In this document: one piece after another, positions 40,274-52,200 of the stretch | Position numbering within the stretch: the first letter of the stretch is position 1 | Layout: the number at the start of each line of letters is the position of its first letter | Source of the DNA: Taudactylus pleione | Taxonomy: Eukaryota; Chordata; Amphibia; Anura; Myobatrachidae | Direction: 5' to 3' | Assembly: GCA_031769625.1 (NCBI GenBank) | Contig: JAUIMM010000739.1 | Span: 2,111,501-2,175,500, forward strand | Length of the DNA stretch: 64,000 nucleotides | The notes under the pieces: model-generated | What the model saw: the letters and a program-made list of their open reading frames with translations, nothing else | Told to the model about the DNA's origin: nothing | Database searches by the model: none | Program-made: the position numbers and the translations under genes

Positions 40274-43200
40274 ATTATCTGTCATCTGTCTCACCAGCTC
40301 CATTTCCCATCTATGTGCTCCCCTTCTGTCCCCACACACCTCTGTATTCTTTTTTCCCATTGGTCAGAGCCGCTGTATCTCATTATCTGTCATCTGTCTC
40401 ACCAGCTCCGTTCCTCATCTATGTGCTCCCCTTCTGTACCCACACACCCCTGTATTCTTATTTCCCATTGGTCAGTGCCTGTATCTCATTATCTGTCATC
40501 TGTCTCACCAGCTCCGTTCCCAATCTATGTGCTCCCCTTCTGTACCCACACACCTCTGTATTCTTATTTCCCATTGGTCAGAGCCTGTATCTCATTATCT
40601 GTCATCTGTCTCACCAGCTACGTTCCCCATCTATGTGCTCCCCTTCTGTACCCACACACCTCTGTATTCTTATTTCCCATTGGTCAGAGCCTGTATCTCA
40701 TTATCTATCATCTGTCTCACCAGCTCCGTTCCCCATCTATGTGCTCCCCTTCTGTACCCACACATCTCTGAATTCTTATTTCCCATTGGTCAGAGCCTGT
40801 ATCTCATTATCTGTCATCTGTCTCACCAGCTCCGTTCCCCATCTATGTGCTCCCCTTCTGTACACACACACCTCTGTATTCTTATTTCCCATTGGTCAGA
40901 GCCGCGCTGTATCTCATTATCTGTCATCTGTCTCACCAGCGCCGTTCCCCATCTATGTGCTCCCCTTCTGTACCCACGCACCTCTGTATTCTTATTTCCC
41001 ATTGGTCAGAGCCTGTATCTCATTATCTGTCATCTGTCTCACCAGCTCCGTTCCCCATCTATGTGCTCCCCTTCTGTACCCACACACCTCTGTATTCTTA
41101 TTTCCCATTGGTCAGAGCCTGTATCTCATCTGTCATCTGTCTCACCAGCTCCGTTCCCCATCTATGTGCTCCCCTTCTGTAGCCACACACCTCTGTATTC
41201 TTATTTCCCATTGTTCAGAGCCTGTATCTCATTATCTGTCATCTGTCTCACCAGCTCCGTTCCCCATCTATGTGCTCCCCTTCTGTACCCACACACCTCT
41301 GTATTCTTATTTCCCATTGGTCAGAGCCTGTATCTCATTATCTGTCATCTGTCTCACCAGCTCCGTTCCCCATCTATGTGCTCCCCTTCTGTACCCACAC
41401 ACCTCTGTATTCTTATTTCCCATTGGTCAGAGCTGCGCTGTATCTCATTATCTGTCATCTGTCTCACCAGCTCCGTTCCCCATCTATGTGCTCCCCTTCT
41501 GTACACACACACCGCTATATTCTTGTTTCCCATTGGTCAGAGCCGCTGTATCTCATTATCTGTCATCTGTCTCACCAGCTCCGTTCCTCATCTATGTGCT
41601 CCCCTTCTGTACACACACACCTCTGTATTCTTATTTCCCATTGGTCAGAGCCTGTATCTCATTATCTGTCATCTGTGTCACCAGCACCGTTCCCCATCTT
41701 TGTGCTCCCCTTCTGTCCCCACACACCTCTGTATTCTTATTTCCCAGTGGTCAGAGCCGCTGTATCTCATTATCTGTCATCTGTCTCACCAGCTCCGTTC
41801 CTCATCTATGTGCTCCCCTTCTGTACCCACACACCCCTGTATTCTTATTTCCATTTGGTCAGAGCCTGTATCTCATTATCTGTCATCTGTCTCACCAGCT
41901 CCGTTCCCCATCTATGTGCTCCCCTTCTGTCCCCACACACCTCTCTATTCTTATTTCCCATTGGTCAAAGCCGCGCTGTATCTCATTATCTGTCATCTGT
42001 CTCACCAGCTCCGTTCCCCATCTATGTGCTCCCCTTCTGTACCCACGCACCTCTGTATTCTTATTTCCCATTGGTCAGAGCCTGTATCTCATTATCTGTC
42101 ATCTGTCTCACCAGCTCCGTTCCCCATCTATGTGCTCCCCTTCTGTACCCACACACCTCTGTATTCTTATTTCCCATTGGTCAGAGCCTGTATCTCATTA
42201 TCTGTCATCTGTCTCACCAGCTCCGTTCCCCATCTATGTGCTCCCCTTCTGTAGCCACACACCTCTGTATTCTTATTTCCCATTGTTCAGAGCCTGTATC
42301 TCATTATCTGTCATCTGTCTCACCAGCTCCGTTCCCCATCTATGTGCTCCCCTTCTGTACACACACACCTCTGTATTCTTATTTCCCATTGGTCAGAGCC
42401 GCGCTGTATCTCATTATCTGTCATCTGTCTCACCAGCTCCGTTCCCCATCTATGTGCTCCCCTTCTGTACACACACACCTCTGTATTCTTATTTCCCATT
42501 GGTCAGAGCCTGTATCTCATTATCTGTCATCTGTCTCACCAGCTCCGTTCCCCATCTATGTGCTCCCCTTCTGTACCCACACACCTCTGTATTCTTATTT
42601 CCCATTGGTCAGAGCCTGTATCTCATTATCTGTCATCTGTCTCACCAGCTCCGTTCCCCATCTATGTGCTCCCCTTCTGTAGCCACACACCTCTGTATTC
42701 TTATTTCCCATTGTTCAGAGCCTGTATCTCATTATCTGCCATCTGTCTCACCAGCTCCGTTCCCCATCTATGTGCTCCCCTTCTGTACACACACACCTCT
42801 GTATTCTTATTTCCCATTGGTCAGAGCCGCGCTGTATCTCATTATCTGTCATCTGTCTCACCAGCTCCGTTCCCCATCTATGTGCTCCCCTTCTGTACAC
42901 ACACACCTCTGTATTCTTATTTCCCATTGGTCAGAGCCTGTATCTCATTATCTGTCATCTGTCTCACCAGCTCCGTTCCCCATCTATGTGCTCCCCTTCT
43001 GTACCCACACACCTCTGTATTCTTATTTCCCATTGGTCAGAGCCTGTATCTCATTATCTGTCATCTGTCTCACCAGCTCCGTTCCCCATCTATGTGCTCC
43101 CCTTCTGTAGCCACACACCTCTGTATTCTTATTTCCCATTGTTCAGAGTCCGTATCTCATTATCTGTCATCTGTCTCACCAGCTCCGTTCCCCATCTATG

Positions 43201-46200
43201 TGCTCCCCTTCTGTACCCACACAACTCTGTATTCTTATTTCCCATTGGTCAGAGCCTGTATCTCATTATCTGTCATCTGTCTCACCAGCTCCGTTCCCCA
43301 TCTATGTGCTCCCCTTCTGTACCCACACACCTCTGTATTCTTATTTCCCATTGGTCAGAGCTGCGCTGTATCTCATTATCTGTCATCTGTCTCACCAGCT
43401 CCGTTCCCCATCTATGTGCTCCCCTTCTGTACACACACACCTCTGTATTCTTATTTCCCATTGGTCAGAGCCGCGCTGTATCTCATTATCTGTCATCTGT
43501 CTCACCAGCTCCGTTCCCCATCTATGTGCTCCCCTTCTGTACCCACACACCTCTGTATTCTTATTTCCCATTGGTCAGAGCCTGTATCTCATTATCTGTC
43601 ATCTGTCTCACCAGCTCCGTTCCCCATCTATGTGCTCCCCTTCTGTAGCCACACACCTCTGTATTCTTATTTCCCATTGTTCAGAGCCTGTATCTCATTA
43701 TCTGTCATCTGTCTCACCAGCTCCGTTCCCCATCTATGTGCTCCCCTTCTGTACCCACACACCTCTGTATTCTTATTTCCCATTGGTCAGAGCCTGTATC
43801 TCATTATCTGTCATCTGTCTCACCAGCTCCGTTCCCCATCTATGTGCTCCCCTTCTGTACCCACACACCTCTGTATTCTTATTTCCCATTGGTCAGAGCT
43901 GCGCTGTATCTCATTATCTGTCATCTGTCTCACCAGCTCCGTTCCCCATCTATGTGCTCCCCTTCTGTACACACACACCGCTGTATTCTTGTTTCCCATT
44001 GGTCAGAGCCGCTGTATCTCATTATCTGTCATCTGTCTCACCAGCTCCGTTCCCCATCTATGTGCTCCCCTTCTGTACACACACACCTCTGTATTCTTAT
44101 TTCCCATTGGTCAGAGCCGCGCTGTATCTCATTATCTGTCATCTGTCTCACCAGCTCCGTTCCCCATCTATGTGCTCCCCTTCTGTACCCACGCACCTCT
44201 GTATTCTTATTTCCCATTGGTCAGAGCCTGTATCTCATTATCTGTCATCTGTCTCACCAGCTCCGTTCCCCATCTATGTGCTCCCCTTCTGTACCCACAC
44301 ACCTCTGTATTCTTATTTCCCATTGGTCAGAGCTGCGCTGTATCTCATTATCTGTCATCTGTCTCACCAGCTCCGTTCCCCATCTATGTGCTCCCCTTCT
44401 GTACACACACACCGCTGTATTCTTGTTTCCCATTGGTCAGAGCCGCTGTATCTCATTATCTGTCATCTGTCTCACCAGCTCAGTTCCTCATCTATGTGCT
44501 CCCCTTCTGTACACACACACCTCTGTATTCTTATTTCCCATAGGTCAGAGCCGCGCTGTATCTCATTATCTGTCATCTGTCTCACCAGCTCCGTTCCCCA
44601 TCTATGTGCTCCCCTTCTGTACACACACCTCTGTATTCTTGTTTCCCATTGGTCAGAGCCGCTGTATCTCATTATCTGTCATCTGTCTCACCAGCTCCAT
44701 TCCCCATCTATGTGCTCCCCTTCTGTACCCACACACCTCTGTATTCTTATTTCCCATTGGTCAGAGCCTGTATCTCATTATCTGTCATCTGTCTCACCAG
44801 CTCCGTTCCCCATCTATGTGCTCCCCTTCTGTACACACACACCTCTGTATTCTTATTTCCCATTGGTCAGAGCCGCGCTGTATCTCATTATCTGTCATCT
44901 GTCTCACCAGCCCCGTTCCCCATCTATGTGCTCCCCTTCTGTACACACACCTCTGTATTCTTGTTTCCCATTGGTCAGAGCCGCTGTATCTCATTATCTG
45001 TCATCTGTCTCACCAGCTCCATTCCCCATCTATGTGCTCCCCTTCTGTACACACACACCTCTGTATTCTTATTTCCCATTGGTCAGAGCCTGTATCTCAT
45101 TATCTGTCATCTGTCTCACCAGCTCCGTTCCCCTTCTGTACACACACACCTCTGTATTCTTATTTCCCATTGGTCAGAGCCTGTATCTCATTATCTGTCA
45201 TCTGTCTCACCAGCACCATTTCCCATCTATGTGCTCCCCTTCTGTACCCACACACCCCTGTATTCTTATTTCCCATTGGTCAGTGCCTGTATCTCATTAT
45301 CTGTCATCTGTCTCACCAGCTCCGTTCCCCATCTATGTGCTCCCCTTCTGTACCCACACACCTCTGTATTCTTATTTCCCATTGGTCAGAGCCTGTATCT
45401 CATTATCTGTCATCTGTCTCACCAGCTCCGTTCCCCATCTATGTGCTCCCCTTCTGTACCCACACACCTCTGTATTCTTATTTCCCATTGGTCAGAGCCT
45501 GTATCTCATTATCTATCATCTGTCTCACCAGCTCCGTTCCCCATCTATGTGCTCCCCTTCTGTACCCACACATCTCTGAATTCTTATTTCCCATTGGTCA
45601 GAGCCTGTATCTCATTATCTGTCATCTGTCTCACCAGCTCCGTTCCCCATCTATGTGCTCCCCTTCTGTACACACACACCTCTGTATTCTTATTTCCCAT
45701 TGGTCAGAGCCGCGCTGTATCTCATTATCTGTCATCTGTCTCACCAGCTCCGTTCCCCATCTATGTGCTCCCCTTCTGTACCCACGCACCTCTGTATTCT
45801 TATTTCCCATTGGTCAGAGCCTGTATCTCATTATCTGTCATCTGTCTCACCAGCTCCGTTCCCCATCTATGTGCTCCCCTTCTGTACCCACACACCTCTG
45901 TATTCTTATTTCCCATTGGTCAGAGCCGCGCTGTATCTCAGTATCTGTCATCTGTATCACCAGCTCCGTTCCCCATCTATGTGCTCCCCTTCTGTACCCA
46001 CACACCTCTGTATTCTTATTTCCCATTGGTCAGAGCCTGTATCTCATTATCTGTCATCTGTCTCACCAGCTCCGTTCCCCATCTATGTGCTCCCCTTCTG
46101 TAGCCACACACCTCTGTATTCTTATTTCCCATTGTTCAGAGCCTGTATCTCATTATCTGTCATCTGTCTCACCAGCTCCGTTCCCCATCTATGTGCTCCC

Positions 46201-49200
46201 CTTCTGTACCCACACACCTCTGTATTCTTATTTCCCATTGGTCAGAGCCTGTATCTCATTATCTGTCATCTGTCTCACCAGCTCCGTTCCCCATCTATGT
46301 GCTCCCCTTCTGTACCCACACACCTCTGTATTCTTATTTCCCATTGGTCAGAGCTGCGCTGTATCTCATTATCTGTCATCTGTCTCACCAGCTCCGTTCC
46401 CCATCTATGTACTCCCCTTCTGTACCCACGCACCTCTGTATTCTTATTTCCCATTGGTCAGTGCCTGTATCTCATTATCTGTCATCTGTCTCACCAGCTC
46501 CGTTCCCCATCTATTTGCTCCCCTTCTGTACCCACACACCTCTGTATTCTTATTTCCTATTGGTCAGCGCCTGTATCTCATTATCTGTATCACCAGCTCC
46601 GTTCCCCATCTATGTGCTCCCCTTCTGTACCCACACACCTCTGTATTCTTATTTCCCATTGGTCAGAGCCGCGCTGTATCTCAGTATCTGTCATCTGTAT
46701 CACCAGCTCCGTTCCCCATCTATGTGCTCCCCTTCTGTACCAACACACCTCTGTATTCTTATTTCCCATTGGTCAGAGCCTGTATCTCATTATCTGTCAT
46801 CTGTCTCACCAGCTCCGTTCCCCATCTATGTGCTCCCCTTCTGTACACACACACACCTCTGTATTCTTGTTTCCCATTGGTCAGAGCCGCTGTATCCGAT
46901 TATCTGTCATCTGTCTCACCAGCTCCGTTCCTCATCTATATGCTCCCCTTCTGTACACACACACCTCTGTATTCTTATTTCCCATTGGTCAGAGCCTGTA
47001 TCTCATTATCTGTCACCTGTCTCACCAGCTCCATTCCCCATTTGTGTGCTCCCCTTCTGTCCCCACACACCTCTATATTCTTATTTCCCATTGGTCAGAG
47101 CTGCTGTATCTCATTATCTGTCATCTGTCTCACCAGCTCCGTTCCTCATCTATGTGCTCCCCTTCTGTACCCACACACCCCTGTATTCTTATTTCCCATT
47201 GGTCAGAGCCTGTATCTCATTATCTGTCATCTGTCTCACCAGCTCCGTTCCCCATCTAGGTGCTCCCCTTCTGTACCCACACACCTCTGTATTCTTATTT
47301 CCCATTGGTCAGAGCCTGTATCTCATTATCTGTCATCTGTCTCACCAGCTCCGTTCCCCATCTATGTGCTCCCCTTCTGTAGCCACCCACCTCTGTATTC
47401 TTATTTCCCATTGGTCAGAGCCTGTATCTCATTATCTGTCATCTGTCTCACCAGCTCTGCTCCCCATCTATGTGCTCCCCTTCTGTACCCACACACCTCT
47501 GTATTCTTATTTCCCATTGGTCAGAGCCGCGCTGTATCTCAGTATCTGTCATCTGTCTCACCAGCTCCGTTCCTCATCTATGTGCTCCCCTTCTGTACAC
47601 ACACACCTCTGTTTTCTTATTTCCCATTGGTCAGAGCCTGTATCTCATTATCTGTCATCTGTCTCACCAGCTCCATTCCCCATCTATGTGCTCCCATTCT
47701 GTCCCCACACACCTCTGTATCCTTATTTCCCATTGGTCAGAGCCGCTGTATCTCATTATCTGTCATCTGTCTCACCAGCTCCGTTCCTCATCTATGTGCT
47801 CCCCTTCTGTACCCACACACCCCTGTATTCTTATTTCCCATTGGTCAGAGCCTGTATCTCATTATCTGTCATCTGTCTCACCAGCTCCGTTCCCCATCTA
47901 TGTGCTCCCCTTCTGTACCCACACACCTCTGTATTCTTTTTTCCCATTGGTCAGAGCCTGTATCTCATTATCTGTCATCTGTCTCACCAGCTCCGTTCCC
48001 CATCTATGTGCTCCCCTTCTGTAGCCACCCACCTCTGTATTCTTATTTCCCATTGGTCAGAGCCTGTATCTCATTATCTGTCATCTGTATCACCAGCTTC
48101 GTTCCCCATCTATGTGCTCCCCTTCTGTACCCACACACCTCTGTATTCTTATTTCCCATTGGTCAGAGTCGCGCTGTATCTCATTATCTGTCATCTGTCT
48201 CACCAGCTCCGTTCCCCATCTATGTGCTCCCCTTCTGTACCCACATACCTCTGTATTCTTATTTCCCATTGGTCAGAGCCGCGCTGTATCTCATTATCTG
48301 TCATCTGTCTCACCAGCTCCGTTCCCCATCTATGTGCTCCCCTTCTGTACCCACACACTTCTATATTCTTATTTCCCTTTGGTCAGAGCCTGTATCTCAT
48401 TATCTGTCATCTGTCTCACCAGCTCCGTTCCCCATCTATGTGCTCCCCTTCTGTCCCCACACACCTCTGTATTCTTATTTCCCATTGGTCAGAGCCTGTA
48501 TCTCATTATCTGTCATCTGTCTCACCAGCTCCGTTCCCCATCTATGTGCTCCCCTTCTGTACCCACACACCTCTGTATTCTTATTTTCCATTGGTCAGAG
48601 CCTGTATCTCATTATCTGTCATCTGTCTCACCAGCCCCGTTCCCCATCTATGTGCTCCCCTTCTGTACCCACACAGCTCTGTATTCTTATTTCCCATTGG
48701 TCAGAGCCTGTATCTCATTATATGTCATCTGTCTCACCAGCTCCGTTCCCCATCTATGTGCTCCCCTTCTGTACCCACACACCTCTGTATTCTTATTTCC
48801 CATTGGTCAGAGCCTGTATCTCATTATCTGTCATTTGTCTCACCAGCTCCGTTCCCCATCTATGTGCTCCCCTTCTGTACCCACACTCCTCTGTATTCTT
48901 ATTTCCCATTGGTCAGAGCCTGTATCTCATTATCTGTCATCTGTCTCACCAGCTCCGTTCCCCATCTATGTGCTCCCCTTCTGTACCCACACACCTCTGT
49001 ATTCTTATTTCCCATTGGTCAGAGCCGCGCTGTATCTCATTATCTGTCATCTGTCTCACCAGCTCCGTTCCCCATCTATGTGCTCCCCTTCTGTACCCAC
49101 ACACCTCTGTATTCTTATTTCCCATTGGTCAGAGCCGTGCTGTATCTCATTATCTGTCATCTGTCTCACCAGCTCAGTTCCCCATCTATGTGCTCCCCTT

Positions 49201-49270
49201 CTGTACCCACACACCTCTGTATTCTTATTTCCCATTGGTCACAACCTGTATCTCATTATCTGTCATCTGT
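36752..49270 (+). repeat. Higher-order super-unit, copy 3, rearranged and partial
   Basis: The segment starts as a third copy: 37,104 aligns with 18,829 and 353. It loses monomers (offset to copy 2 falls to 17,746 by 38.7 kb), is broken by the 6,094-bp tandem duplication, and resumes at 46,191, which aligns with 22,351 and 3,875. Near 46.6 kb it jumps to material matching 8.0-8.8 kb of copy 1 (offset 38,673). From about 48.3 to 49.25 kb it matches 4.5-5.5 kb of copy 1, shown by shared rare variants such as TATATGTCATC, CTGTCATTTGTC, CACACTCCTC and GGTCACAACC. The right limit is approximate. Confidence 0.75.
40274..46367 (+). repeat. 6,094-bp tandem duplication, right copy
   Basis: This is the second copy of the block at 34,180-40,273. 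Even private variants are kept, such as CCAGCGCCGTTCC at about 34,846 and 40,940, CCCATAGGTCAGAG near 38,447 and 44,541, and TCTGCCATCTGTC near 36,642 and 42,736. The two copies look nearly identical, which means either a very recent event or an assembly duplication. Confidence 0.88.
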
Positions 49271-52200
49271 CTCACCAGCTCCGTTCCCCATCTATGTGCT
49301 CCCCTTCTGTACCCACACACCTCTGTATTCTTATTTCCCTTTGGACAGAGCCGCCCTGTATCTCATTATCTGTCATCTGTCTCACCAGCTTCGTTCCCCA
49401 TCTGTGCTCCCCTTCTGTACCCACACACCTCTGTATTCTTATTTCCCATTGGTCAGAGCCTGTATCTCATTATCTGTCATCTGTCTCACCAGCTCCGTTC
49501 CCCATCTATGTGCTCCCCTTCTGTACCTACACACCTCTGTATTCTTATTTCCCATTGGTCAGAGCCGCGCTGTATCTCATTATCTGTCATCTGTCTCACA
49601 AGCTCCGTTCCCCATCTATGTGCTCCCCTTCTGTACCCACACACCTCTGTATTCTCATTTCCAATTGGTCAGAGCCGCGCTGTATCTCATTATCTGTCTT
49701 CTGTCTCACCAGCTCCGTTCCCCATCTATGTGCTCCCCTTCTGTACCCACACACCTCTGTATTCTTATTTCCCATTGGTCAGAGTCTGTATCTCATTATC
49801 TGTCATCTGTCTCACCAGCTCCGTTCCCCATCTATGTGCTCCCCTTCTGTACCCACACACAGCTGTATTCTTATTTCCCATTGGTCAGTGCCTGTATCTC
49901 ATTATCTGTCATCTGTCTCACCAGCTCCGTTCCCCATCTATGTGCTCCCCTTCTGTACCCACACACCTCTGTATTCTTATTTCCCATTGGTCAGAGCCGC
50001 GCTGTATCTCATTATCTGTCATCTGTCTCACAAGCTCCGTTCCCCATCTATGTGCTCCCCTTCTGTACCCACACACCTCTGTATTCTCATTTCCAATTGG
50101 TCAGAGCCGCGCTGTATCTCATTATCTGTCATCTGTCTCACCAGCTCCGTTCCCCATCTATGTGCTCCCCTTCTGTACCCACACACCTCTGTATATTTAT
50201 TTCCCATTGGTCAGAGTCTGTATCTCATTATCTGTCATCTGTCTCACCAGCTCCGTTCCCCATCTATGTGCTCCCCTTCTGTACCCACACACAGCTGTAT
50301 TCTTATTTCCCATTGGTCAGTGCCTGTATCTCATTATCTGTCATCTGTCTCACCAGCTCCGTTCCCCATCTATGTGCTCCCCTTCTGTACCCACACACTT
50401 CTGTATTCTTATTTCCCATTGGTCAGAGCCGCGCTGTATCTCATTATCTGTCATCTGTCTCACCAGCTCCGTTCCCCATCTATGTGCTCCCCTTCTGTAC
50501 CCACACACCTCTGTATTCTTATTTCCCATTGGTCAGAGCCGCGCTGTATCTCATTATCTATCATCTGTCTCACCAGCACCGTTCCCCATCTATGTGCTCC
50601 CCTTCTGTACCCACACACCTCTGTATTCTTATTTCCCATTGGTCAGTGCTGCTCTGTATCTCATTATCTGTCATCTGTCTCACCAGCTCCGTTCCCCATC
50701 TATGTGCTCCCCTTCTGTACCCACACACCTCTGTATTCTTATTTCCCATTGGTCAGAGCCTGTAACTCATTATCTGTCATCTGTCTCACCAGCTCCGTTC
50801 CCCATCTATGTGCTCCCCTTCTGTACCCACACACCTCTGTATTCTTATTTCCCATTGGTCAGAGCCTGTATCTCATTATCTGTCATCTGTCTCACCAGCT
50901 CCGTTCCCCATCTATGTGCTCCCCTTCTGTACCCACACACCTCTGTATTCTTATTTCCCATTGGTCAGAGCCTGTATCTCATTATCTGTCATCTGTCTCA
51001 CCAGCTCCGATCCCCATCTATGTGCTCCCCTTCTGTACCCACACACCTCTGTATTCTTATTTCCCATTGGTCAGAGCCTGTTTCTCATTATCTGTCATCT
51101 GTCTCACCAGCTCCGTTCCCCATCTATGTGCTCCCCTTCTGTACCCACACACCTCTGTATTCTTATTTGCCATTGGTCAGAGCCGCGCTGTATCTCATTA
51201 TCTGTCATCTGTCTCACCAGCTCCGCTCCCCATCTATGTGCTCCCCTTCTGTACCCACACACCTCTGTATTCTTATTTCCCATTGGTCAGAGCCTGTATC
51301 TCATTATCTGTCATCTGTCTCACCAGCTCCATTCCCCATCTATGTGCTCCCCTTCTGTACCCACACACCTCTGTATTCTTATTTCCCATTGGTCAGTGCT
51401 GCTCTGTATCTCATTATCTGTCCTCTGTCTCACCAGCTCCGTTCCCCATCTATGTGCTCCCCTTCTGTACCCACACACCTCTGTATTCTTATTTCCCATT
51501 GGTCAGAGCCGCGCTGTATCTCATTATCTGTCATCTGTCTCACCAGCTCTGATCCCCATCTATGTGCTCCCCTTCTGTACCCATACACCTCTGTTTTCTT
51601 ATTTCCCATTGGTCAGAGCCTGTATCTCATTATTTGTCATCTGTCTCATCAGCTCTGTTCCCCATCTATGTGCTCCCCTTCTGTACCCACACACCTCTCT
51701 ATTCTTATTTCCCATTGGTCAGAGCCTGTATCTCATTATCTGTCATCTGTCTCACCAGCTCCGTTCCACATCTATGTGCTCCCCTTCTGTACCCACACAC
51801 CTCTGTATTCTTATTTCCCATTGGTCAGAGCCGCGCTGTATATCATTATCTGTCATCTGTCTCACCAGCTCCCTTCCCCATCTCTATGCTCCCCTTCTGT
51901 ACCCACACACCCCTGTATTCTTATTTCCCATTGGTCAGAGCCGCTCTGTATCTCATTATCTGTCATCTGTCTCACCAGCTCCGTTCCCCATCTATGTGCT
52001 CCCCTTCTGTACCCACACACCTCTGTATTCTTATTTCCCATTGGTCAGAGCCTGTATCTCATTATCTGTCATCTGTCTCACCAGCTCCGTTCCCCATCTA
52101 TGTGCTCCCCTTCTGTACCCACACACCTCTGTATTCTTATTTCCCATTGGTCAGAGCCTGTATCTCATTATCTGTCATCTGTCTCACCAGCTCCGTTCCC

